From NCBI GenBank assembly GCA_903844265.1, contig CAIMTB010000360.1:1-35353 (forward strand): 35,353 nucleotides of DNA. The letters run 5' to 3'. Source of the stretch: an uncultured Verrucomicrobiota bacterium. Lineage in GTDB: Bacteria > Verrucomicrobiota > Verrucomicrobiia > Limisphaerales > CAIMTB01. Made by a program: the position numbers and the translations under genes. Positions 27,582-35,353 of the stretch are shown here, piece after piece. Under the pieces are notes generated by a model, which did no database searches, was not told where the DNA came from, and saw only the letters and a list, made by a program, of their open reading frames with translations. How positions within the stretch are numbered: the stretch's first letter is position 1; each line of letters opens with the position of its first letter.

Positions 27582-29771
27582 TCAGAATTCGACCACCAAC
27601 TCCCGCGGTCGCGATTCGTTCGCGAACCGGATCCAGGCCAGACGATCCGCCGCGGCATACCTGAAATCGGTCAGCTCCACGCCCGCCAGCATCACGCGCT
27701 TCGGCGCCGACGAGAGACGCAGCAGCAGCAATCCCGGCGTTCGCGCGACCCCTTCCACATGCGCGGCGAATCGTCGTGCCGACACCTCCGATGGGAGCAC
27801 CTTCGCCGATGCCGCAACCACCCGCGCCCCGCGCCCGCGCAACGCGCCAAGGTCCACGAGGAACATCCTCTCTCCCGACCCGACCGTCGGATCTTCCCGG
27901 ACCGCGAGCTCCGGATCGAAGAGGTTCACGAACCGCCCATGGAGCTTCATCGGCGGTGCCGCCACCGATTCATCGAGACCTGCCGCGATGACATAAGGGC
28001 CACGGCGCATGGCGAGATGATCCGTCTCGGTCCACTTCCCGCCACCCCGCTTCACAGCCTCGCGGACGATGCGGACCAGGCGGACATCCCCGTCACCGCT
28101 CGCGGCGAGGCGGGCGGGGTTCTCCCGCAACCACACCACGCTGCCGCGTCCGACCCGGGCGAATCCGCTCCCGTTTGTCGTCCCGACCAGATTCCGGGTC
28201 ACCCCCAGGGCGTCGAGGAGATGAAGTCGCGGGGTCGAATAGGAAAACTTCCCCGTATTCCACCACTCACTCACCGCCGAGTAGGGATCGGAATCATCAT
28301 CGCAGATCACCAGCGCACCGCCTCGACGCACCCAGTCCACGAGCGGCGGATGCACCTCGGGACCGAGCGGCTTCATCCCATGATAACTCAGGAGGAGCAC
28401 GCGCAACCCACCCAGAAAATCCGGCAGCCCGACATTCTCCAATTGCACCGGCGTCACCGGCATGCCGCGTTTCAACAGGGGCAATGCCAGGCCGTAGAAG
28501 CCGCCAAGGTGAGGGTCGCTCGGGGTCGGATCGCCCCGCTGGAACATCATCGAGTCACTGACGGCCACACCGATCCCCGTCGTGCCGCAGTCCCAGGACC
28601 AATGCTTCTGATCCATGTCGTTCAATGCCTGGCAGACCACCTGCAGCTCCGAGGCGTAGGACGGCGGAATCGGCTTGGGATCCGGGCTTCCCGCGGGATA
28701 TCGCCCACCGAAGACGCGCTCGGGCCAGGGCGCGACCTCGAAGCGCCAGACATCCGGCTGCAGAAGCGAAGCAACCATCGTGGATTCCCAATTGCGGCGG
28801 TAATCCGCCCAGTCGTGCTTCGGGTCATCCTCGATCGGGTCGTTCAAGTACCACACCGTCCGCCCGGTGGCCCGGACCAGGTTCTGCATCGCTCCATATT
28901 CCAGGAAGGCGGTCTCGAAGGTGCGCTCCCTGAGAAGACCGCGATACTGGTTCGGCGTGCGCGATGTGCCGGTCCACACCTGCGCGATGTATCCGTCGCA
29001 GCCGTCGAGTCGCGCCAGGCTCGATTCCGGGCTGACGATCCTCCAGTGGGAATAATTCAGGAGGCTGTGAGTGGGGACATAGCACCGGACCTTCCGTCCC
29101 GAGGTCTTGTTGTAACCCTGGACATGGTCGAACACCTGCTGCAGGGCGCGCCGGTAGAGAAAATACTTCAGCTTCGAGGCCCGCCATTGGGCGTCCACGG
29201 AGGAATGCGGCGGCCGCCATTCCTCGCCATAGTAACTTCGCCATTCATTCTTGAAGCCCTCGGAATATCCCCCGCGCACCCAGAATTCCGGCTCCTCCAG
29301 ATGGATGGCCTCGGCTCCCGCATCCAACGCGCGCTGGACACCGAGGCAGAGAAACTTCCCGTAATTCACCCCGGGCGACATGTAATAGACGTCGCCGCCG
29401 TGGCTGATCTTCCGTCCCGCCCGATCGGTCTGCGCCTCGTTCTCGTGATTGATGCCGTCGAAGCGGCCGTAGAGATAATCCTGGTAGTTGCCCCATGAAA
29501 CCCCGGTCATCACATGGATGCGATAACCGCGGTCGCGCCACGTCCCGATCCGCGCCGGCAGGCCCGGATCGACACCGTAGACGATGGCGACATCCGACCG
29601 CAGGTTCCCGTTCTCGCTCCATCCCTGGCCGGTCTGGAAACAAGTGCGCTCGAGAACTTCGCGGGGATCCTTCGGGAAGGCGGCCGGCAAGTCGGCAGCG
29701 GAACCGCCACGGGTTCCGACAAGGACGGCGAGCATCACGCCAGCCAACGCGGTGAAGAGGGGACGAATCAT
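27582..29771 (-). CDS. Large secreted hypothetical protein with TIM-barrel / amidotransferase-like features
   Basis: 729 aa, signal peptide; 'IHLEEPEFWVRGGYSEGFKNEW', 'LLSYHGMKPLGPEVHPPLVDWVRRGGALVICDDD'. Confidence 0.85.
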   Translation of the reverse strand: MIRPLFTALAGVMLAVLVGTRGGSAADLPAAFPKDPREVLERTCFQTGQGWSENGNLRSDVAIVYGVDPGLPARIGTWRDRGYRIHVMTGVSWGNYQDYLYGRFDGINHENEAQTDRAGRKISHGGDVYYMSPGVNYGKFLCLGVQRALDAGAEAIHLEEPEFWVRGGYSEGFKNEWRSYYGEEWRPPHSSVDAQWRASKLKYFLYRRALQQVFDHVQGYNKTSGRKVRCYVPTHSLLNYSHWRIVSPESSLARLDGCDGYIAQVWTGTSRTPNQYRGLLRERTFETAFLEYGAMQNLVRATGRTVWYLNDPIEDDPKHDWADYRRNWESTMVASLLQPDVWRFEVAPWPERVFGGRYPAGSPDPKPIPPSYASELQVVCQALNDMDQKHWSWDCGTTGIGVAVSDSMMFQRGDPTPSDPHLGGFYGLALPLLKRGMPVTPVQLENVGLPDFLGGLRVLLLSYHGMKPLGPEVHPPLVDWVRRGGALVICDDDSDPYSAVSEWWNTGKFSYSTPRLHLLDALGVTRNLVGTTNGSGFARVGRGSVVWLRENPARLAASGDGDVRLVRIVREAVKRGGGKWTETDHLAMRRGPYVIAAGLDESVAAPPMKLHGRFVNLFDPELAVREDPTVGSGERMFLVDLGALRGRGARVVAASAKVLPSEVSARRFAAHVEGVARTPGLLLLRLSSAPKRVMLAGVELTDFRYAAADRLAWIRFANESRPRELVVEF

Positions 29772-29840
29772 CGAGAGGACAACCCAGTGGCGAACCCGGC
29801 CTGCGGTGTCGAGGGAGCGGTTCGCCGTATTTGCCGAGAT

Positions 29841-30854
29841 CTACTGGACAGGCATCTCGGGTCCGGAAGGCATGCCGGGGATCGGCGGAAGTCGGATGCC
29901 CACCGAGGCCGCCGCCTCCCGCTGCCTGATGAGCACGTCGTACTGATGTTCCACAGGGATCGACGGCACCGATGTCGTGTCAAGGCGTTGAGGGCGTGCC
30001 GGGACATTACCGCCGCCGTTTCCCGTCGTGGCCCCCCCCTGGAAGCCGGACCCTGCGCCGATGGCCGTGGGCGGGACCACCATGTTCCCCGCATTGCCGC
30101 TGGCGCGATTGGCATTGCGTGAGAAGACAAGAGGCTCGCCACCACCGGACCCAGGCTGGGCCACGGGGTGGGCGGCGGCGGCACCACCACCTCCAGCGGG
30201 GAAAACGGCTGTCGTGGCTCCGCGATTCACGTTGCCTGCATTTCCAGGGGGCAGGACGGGCACCGCGCCGGGCTTGCCGCCCGCCGGAGCCGCATCCTTC
30301 TTCAGACCGTTATCCTTGAAGGTGAGCGTCGCCTCGACCCCGCCGTTGATCACACGGACAAACCTCTTGCGGACATCGATCTCGCGAACCTCGAGCCCGC
30401 TTCCGTGGCGAACCCGCCCTTTGTCCGGATTGTCGGTAAGCGTCGGATACTGGAATTGCCCCGGCCGATCGGTGTCAGGGATCACCAGATAAGCGTAACG
30501 CACCCCGCCAATCTCTGAGACACCGGCCAGCTTCACATCCAATTTGAGAGGCTCGGGTGCCGCTGGCACGTTGGTCGGCGGAGGCGGGGGAGGCGCGGGT
30601 TCGCGAAGCCGGAATGCATTGCGGGCCACGATGGCCCGGTACGGGTTGTTGCGGCTCGTGACGTCGTGCTTCGGGGGATCAACGGGGTCCACAGCATCCA
30701 GGCTGGCTGCATCCGCGGGCTCCGCCAGAGCGGAGGCTTCCCCCGGCACATTGGGATCAGCGGTATCCGCGAGGACCGGAAGCGAGAACAGCATCATCGC
30801 CATGACCAGCGACGGCCGGCGAATCGTCGTTCGCAAGGGTGGAAAGCGGAACAT
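29841..30854 (-). CDS. Hypothetical secreted Pro/Gly-rich protein, possible GspC/PilP-like periplasmic domain
   Basis: Signal peptide 'SLVMAMMLFSLPVLADT', 'YRAIVARNAFRL', Pro-rich linker, 'LKLDVKLAGVSEIGGVRYAYLVI'; start moved to the ATG at 30854. Confidence 0.75.
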   Translation of the reverse strand: MFRFPPLRTTIRRPSLVMAMMLFSLPVLADTADPNVPGEASALAEPADAASLDAVDPVDPPKHDVTSRNNPYRAIVARNAFRLREPAPPPPPPTNVPAAPEPLKLDVKLAGVSEIGGVRYAYLVIPDTDRPGQFQYPTLTDNPDKGRVRHGSGLEVREIDVRKRFVRVINGGVEATLTFKDNGLKKDAAPAGGKPGAVPVLPPGNAGNVNRGATTAVFPAGGGGAAAAHPVAQPGSGGGEPLVFSRNANRASGNAGNMVVPPTAIGAGSGFQGGATTGNGGGNVPARPQRLDTTSVPSIPVEHQYDVLIRQREAAASVGIRLPPIPGMPSGPEMPVQ

Positions 30855-30957
30855 GGTCACCTCAGTTAAACAGCGCGGATCCCGGATGGTTGCGCTGGCG
30901 ACGGACATTGGCCCCGGTCCCCTCCCCGCGCAACACCGTTGACGACCCCCTCCATCA

Positions 30958-32379
30958 TCACTCCAACCGCTCAAAATTCGTCCACGTCACCAGGTCACCG
31001 ATCACTGGCCGACCATCGTGCCGCCAGGTGAGGGGCGGATGCTGCATCCGCCCGAGCGGGCAAATCCGCGTGATGCCCCAGGCAGCCAATGACTGGGACA
31101 ATTCTTCCGCGCGCCATCCCGAGGCCGCGATCCCCACCGTCGACCATTTCCCACGGAACGGCTCCGACTGGCGCAGGCACTCGTCAAGCGTATCGACAGC
31201 CTTCACGTGGACAAACCGATGCTGGCAGGAGACCTGGAACCGCGGATCCGCCTCGTACACCACGCTCCATGCGGTCGACTCGGGACTGTACCAGCAGCGG
31301 GTCGAATCCGACGCGGCAGCCCGGATGCGGTAGAATTCGCGCCTTCGAAACACCGCGGCAGCAGCCTCGTCGTCGAGCTTGCCCCGCGGAAGCCGACCCT
31401 CGACGCGGGCCAATTCCTCACCCAACTGCTTCGCGAATTCGTCCGGAGGCAGCGTGCCTCCCGTCTCGACGAAGATCGTCTGCGGGGAGAGGCAGCCCAA
31501 CTGGTCCCATGCGGCAACATCCTCGGCCGCGGCGGCGATCACCCGGGCAGCGTCGTGTTCTCCCAGCACCTCCCTCGCCACGTAGCCCGCGCTCACCCGA
31601 TGCCCGTGGGACAAGAACCTCACCCGCGGCGGAACAGCCTCGCGCAGGCTGGCGATGGCCTCGTCACTCCCGGAAGCCACAACGCAATCCGCCTCCCCGA
31701 ACAGCGCCGAATCCAAATCCCGCGTCCCTCCCTTCCATGCGCCAAGTTCGAGACACGCCGCGAGCTTCGGCTCGATGTCGCGGATCGAATGCGCAAACAG
31801 CCTGGGCAACAGCGAGGCTCCGGAAGCGCATTTCACGAACTGCGCCGAGCGCACGATCAACCCGTGGATGATGGAAGTGAACACCGGCGTCGGCAAAACC
31901 CCGGCGGCAACATTCACCAGCAGGTCCGGCCCGCGCGCAAACCCCAGCGTGTTCTGGACCGTCTCCGCATCGTTCGCAACCAGGCGATCCAACCGCTGCG
32001 GATGCCCAAGATCCTGGACAACCAGCGCCGTCAGGTTTCGCAGCGTCACCTGGCGGAAGAAGGCATCCAGCCCAGCCGCCAGCATCTCCCGGGAAAAACC
32101 CGTGGCCGCCGGCCCGTGATCCAGCGCCTTGGCCCGCCAAGGTGAATGCGGCGTCAGCCAGGACCTCGCCACCTCGGCAATGCACTGGAGAATCGCCTCC
32201 GTGGATCGTGGCAGGAGATACCGTTCGCGGTTCCGCTTCAGCGCCTGCCCTGCCTCGGAGATCATCTCCGGACGAAGCACAGCCTCGCTGGAAAGGTCCG
32301 CGATGAAATAGTTCGGAAGGTTCATCGAGTGGTCGCCGTCGACGGCAGCCTGGATGTTCAGGCCGCCATGAGCGAGCAC
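30958..32379 (-). CDS. LuxC-like acyl-CoA reductase
   Basis: 'LVVQDLGHP', 'GPDLLVNVAAGVLPTPVFTSIIHGLIVRSAQFVKCASGASLLPRLFAHSI', 'DCVVASGSDEAIASLREAVPPRVRFLSHGHRVSAGYV', 'DQLGCLSPQTIFVE'. Start uncertain (GTG 32379 or ATG 32325). Confidence 0.85.
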   Translation of the reverse strand: MLAHGGLNIQAAVDGDHSMNLPNYFIADLSSEAVLRPEMISEAGQALKRNRERYLLPRSTEAILQCIAEVARSWLTPHSPWRAKALDHGPAATGFSREMLAAGLDAFFRQVTLRNLTALVVQDLGHPQRLDRLVANDAETVQNTLGFARGPDLLVNVAAGVLPTPVFTSIIHGLIVRSAQFVKCASGASLLPRLFAHSIRDIEPKLAACLELGAWKGGTRDLDSALFGEADCVVASGSDEAIASLREAVPPRVRFLSHGHRVSAGYVAREVLGEHDAARVIAAAAEDVAAWDQLGCLSPQTIFVETGGTLPPDEFAKQLGEELARVEGRLPRGKLDDEAAAAVFRRREFYRIRAAASDSTRCWYSPESTAWSVVYEADPRFQVSCQHRFVHVKAVDTLDECLRQSEPFRGKWSTVGIAASGWRAEELSQSLAAWGITRICPLGRMQHPPLTWRHDGRPVIGDLVTWTNFERLE

Positions 32380-33503
32380 CCGCGTGGCTCAACCGACGAC
32401 GCCCGCCCCAGCAACTCAAAAGTGTCGCCGTTCACCCGCCCCAAATCCCCGGTCTGGATCGCCAGCACGGACCACACATTCGCGAGATCCAACACCCGAA
32501 GCAGGCCGGTCTCCCCGTCGCGCACCGGGCGGCCTGTCTCCGGCGAAATCGCCAGGACACGCGCCCACGGTGGAAATCCGAACCGCCGTTCGCGACCGCG
32601 CCCGGCAACCGGCGCATCGTAGGCCTGCGAACTCAACTCGCTCATGCCGTACTCGCCGATGATCCGCCACGACGGAACCCCGAGCCGCAGCGAGATCCCG
32701 GCGTGAAGTTCATCCCTCGTCAATTCCCTCGACCTCCCCTTGTACCCGCCCGTCTCCATCACCCGCGATCCCGCAGGCAGCGGCCGCGACAACGGCGCAT
32801 CCTCGAAATGCTCAAGCAGGTGGACAAGATTGAACGCCGTTCCAAGGACCACGACCGGCCGCCCGCAGTCCGTCGCATCGGCAAACACCCGCCGCACCTC
32901 CTCGAACCCGACCTCCCAGGAACCATCCTCCCGCAAGCGTCCCGCAAAACAGGAACCCACCCCGCCGCGCCGACCCATCATCGACTCGATCATATGGACC
33001 AGCGACGAACGCGGCACGGATCCGGTCGGCGGCGTAAGCGAGAGAAGCAGAGCCCGACCCTCACCGTCACAGGGCTGCAACCCGTCCTCCCCGACCGTCG
33101 CCCCCCCCAACCCGAGCACCCCCCGCTCGAATCCACCGCGAAGCGACGCCCCATACAAGGCCAGGGATTCGCGGCTGTGGAAATGCCGACTCGGGCGCTG
33201 CCCGCTCGTGCCGCTCGAATGAAACACCGCGATCCTGTCCCCGGCTGGAATCGAACTCAGCTCAAGCTCCTGAAACGCAACCGTCGGCACCGAAGGAATC
33301 GCTTCCCACGTCCGGACAGACTCCGCCGAAACCCCGGACATTTCGCAGAGGCGCCGGTACGCGGGACAACTGTCGAATTGGATCCGGAACAGCTCGAGAG
33401 CCATCGATCCAAAATCAAATCCGGACCCGGGCACGCCCGACCCAGCCCAGGATTCCAAGTGTGATCCAAGGATGGGGGCGAATGAAGAGAGCCGTGGGGG
33501 CAT
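32358..33503 (-). CDS. LuxE-like acyl-protein synthetase / acyl-activating enzyme
   Basis: 'PAYRRLCE...IPSVPTVAFQELELSSIP...VFHSSGTSGQRPSRHFHSRESLALY', 'WRIIGEYGMSELSSQAYD', 'TGDLGRVNGDTFELLGRAS'. Start 33503 or 33404. Confidence 0.83.
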   Translation of the reverse strand: MPPRLSSFAPILGSHLESWAGSGVPGSGFDFGSMALELFRIQFDSCPAYRRLCEMSGVSAESVRTWEAIPSVPTVAFQELELSSIPAGDRIAVFHSSGTSGQRPSRHFHSRESLALYGASLRGGFERGVLGLGGATVGEDGLQPCDGEGRALLLSLTPPTGSVPRSSLVHMIESMMGRRGGVGSCFAGRLREDGSWEVGFEEVRRVFADATDCGRPVVVLGTAFNLVHLLEHFEDAPLSRPLPAGSRVMETGGYKGRSRELTRDELHAGISLRLGVPSWRIIGEYGMSELSSQAYDAPVAGRGRERRFGFPPWARVLAISPETGRPVRDGETGLLRVLDLANVWSVLAIQTGDLGRVNGDTFELLGRASSVEPRGCSLMAA

Positions 33504-33566
33504 GACGGTTTTTGTTGTTCCGCACGGGAGCGGGACAGGCTGGTTGACCGCGACAGCCAGGAGCAA

Positions 33567-33606
33567 CGGTGCCCGATCGGGTGCGATCGGGTGCGATCGG
33601 GCACCG
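33567..33606 (-). terminator. Perfect 13-bp stem-loop just downstream of the clpC stop, containing 10-bp tandem repeats (no obvious U tract)
   Basis: cggtgcccgatcg / cgatcgggcaccg with 14-nt loop; gatcgggtgc units within. Confidence 0.4.
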
Positions 33607-33618
33607 ATCAGGGTGGGA

Positions 33619-35353
33619 TCAGGTTGTACCGGCCTCCGCTGGGAGTGGGCCGGAGGCGGAGGCCTTCTGGCGGAACACGAGCTTGCCGTCCTGGGCCATG
33701 ACATCGACGGGTTCGCCGTCGACGAGGCTGCCGCGAAGGATTTCCTCGGCCAGCGGGTCCTCGAGATGACGCTCGACTGCGCGACGCATGGGACGTGCGC
33801 CGTACTGCGGGTCGTAACCCTTCTCGACGAGGAAATCCTTGGCCGTGGAATCGAGGACCAGCTTGAGGTTCTTGCGCTGCACGCGCTCGACGACCTTGGC
33901 GATCTCGAGGTCCAGGATCTGGATCAGGTTTTCCTTTGAGAGCGAGTGGAAGACGATGACGTCGTCGAGGCGGTTGAGGAATTCCGGCTTGAAGAACCGC
34001 TTGGATTCCTCAAGCAGCTTCTCGCGCATCCGGTCGTAGTTCGCACCCAGCTCCTCCCCGTTGGAGCCGAACCCCATGACGTTGTTCTTCTTGATCGTCT
34101 CCGCCCCGACGTTGGAGGTCAGGAGGATGATCGTGTTGCGGAAGTCGATCTGGCGCCCCTGGGAGTCGGTGAGCTTACCTTCCTCAAGGATCTGCAGGAG
34201 CATGTTCGCAACGTCCGGATGAGCCTTCTCAAGCTCGTCGAACAGGACCACGCAATACGGCTTGCGACGGACCGCCTCGCTCAGCTGACCGCCCTCCTCG
34301 TAGCCCACGTACCCGGGGGGCGACCCCACCAGGCGCGAGACGCTGAACTTCTCCATGTACTCCGACATGTCGAGCTGCACGAGCGCCTTGGAATCGCCGA
34401 ACATGTGCTCCGCGAGCGCCTTGGCCAGGAGCGTCTTCCCGACCCCGGTCGGCCCAAGGAGCATGAACGTGCCGATCGGCCGCTTCGGATCCTTGAGGTC
34501 CGCACGCGAACGGCGAAGCGCACGGCTAAGCGCGGCGACGGCCTCCTGCTGACCGACGACCATCCGCCCCACCGCCTGCTCCATGTCGAGAAGCTTGTCG
34601 GCCTCGGACTGCTCCATGCGCCGGAGCGGAATGCCGGTCCACTTCGAGACGACATGGACAACGTCCTCCTCGTCGACCAGGACCCGCTTTTCCTCGCGGT
34701 TGTTCTTCCAGGCATTGAGAACGCTCTCGAGCTTCTCCTTGGCCTGTTTCTCCTTGTCCCGCATCGCGGCGGCTCCCTCGAAGTCCTGCTCCTTGATCGC
34801 CTTTTCCTTGCGGGCCTTGATCGACTCGATCTCGGCCTCGATGTCCTTGACCTCGGGCGGACGCGTCATGGCGCCGATGCGCGCGCGGGAGCCCGCCTCG
34901 TCCATGACGTCGATGGCCTTGTCCGGAAGATACCGGCCGGTGATGTAGCGGTCGGAGAGCTTGACCGCGGCGTCCACCGCAGCGTCGGTGATGTCGGCCT
35001 TGTGATGGTCCGCGTACTTCGGGCGCAGGCCCTTCAGGATCTGGATCGCCTCGTCGACGCTGGGGGCCTCGACCTTGACGCTCTGGAAGCGGCGTTCGAG
35101 CGCGGCGTCCTTCTCGATGTACTTGCGGTACTCGTTGAGCGTCGTGGCGCCGATGCACTGCATCTCACCGCGGCTGAGCGCGGGCTTGATGATGTTCGAG
35201 GCGTCCATCGTGCCCTCGGCCGATCCGGCGCCGACGATGGTGTGCAGCTCGTCAATGAACAGGATGATGTTCTTGGAGCGGCGGATTTCGTCCATGACCG
35301 CCTTGATGCGCTCTTCGAACTGGCCGCGGTACTTGGTGCCGGCGACCATGAGC
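33619..35353 (-). CDS. clpC: ATP-dependent Clp protease ATP-binding subunit ClpC (N-terminus beyond window)
   Basis: '[28 protein letters not shown]', UVR-like '[27 protein letters not shown]', second Walker A '[16 protein letters not shown]', '[28 protein letters not shown]'. Confidence 0.95.
   Translation of the reverse strand, partial: LMVAGTKYRGQFEERIKAVMDEIRRSKNIILFIDELHTIVGAGSAEGTMDASNIIKPALSRGEMQCIGATTLNEYRKYIEKDAALERRFQSVKVEAPSVDEAIQILKGLRPKYADHHKADITDAAVDAAVKLSDRYITGRYLPDKAIDVMDEAGSRARIGAMTRPPEVKDIEAEIESIKARKEKAIKEQDFEGAAAMRDKEKQAKEKLESVLNAWKNNREEKRVLVDEEDVVHVVSKWTGIPLRRMEQSEADKLLDMEQAVGRMVVGQQEAVAALSRALRRSRADLKDPKRPIGTFMLLGPTGVGKTLLAKALAEHMFGDSKALVQLDMSEYMEKFSVSRLVGSPPGYVGYEEGGQLSEAVRRKPYCVVLFDELEKAHPDVANMLLQILEEGKLTDSQGRQIDFRNTIILLTSNVGAETIKKNNVMGFGSNGEELGANYDRMREKLLEESKRFFKPEFLNRLDDVIVFHSLSKENLIQILDLEIAKVVERVQRKNLKLVLDSTAKDFLVEKGYDPQYGARPMRRAVERHLEDPLAEEILRGSLVDGEPVDVMAQDGKLVFRQKASASGPLPAEAGTT

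Noticed and set aside
27759-29498. 579-aa + strand ORF
   Set aside because: Antisense to the 729-aa secreted protein; no plausible domains, shadow-frame composition.
33571-33600. Iteron-like origin from three 10-mers
   Set aside because: Only three units, inside a stem-loop after clpC, with no replication initiator gene or DnaA boxes nearby.

Overview
A gene-dense, high-GC bacterial chromosomal window. Its gene content suggests Verrucomicrobiota or a related PVC lineage: DUF1080, a [16 protein letters not shown] pseudopilin with a FADGHV tail, TAT-exported Gfo/Idh/MocA proteins and several large secreted proteins of unknown function. I see about 22 convincing CDSs and no rRNA, tRNA, CRISPR array, phage or intact transposase. 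Recognisable genes are htpG, an Rsm22/METTL17-type methyltransferase, folK, a DUF5117-type zinc metalloprotease, rtcB, an O-acetylhomoserine sulfhydrylase, an LCAT-like lipase, a BioF-like/PQQ-propeller/lipoprotein operon, a luxE-luxC-like pair without luciferase, and clpC (truncated by the window edge). The most interesting non-coding signals are: (1) a recurrent promoter-like element (TTGAC/TTGCT, 16-17 bp, then TAG/TAA) at a nearly fixed 15-17 nt upstream of several start codons without Shine-Dalgarno sequences, with the rare tetramer CTAG concentrated there; (2) several intergenic imperfect palindromes and dispersed repeats; (3) a KKDEP tandem repeat just before the catalytic HEXXH of a metalloprotease. 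No single feature proves a new system. The best leads are the leaderless-type promoter architecture, the htpG/methyltransferase/Rsm22 overlap unit, the BioF-like/PQQ/lipoprotein operon and the repeat elements.
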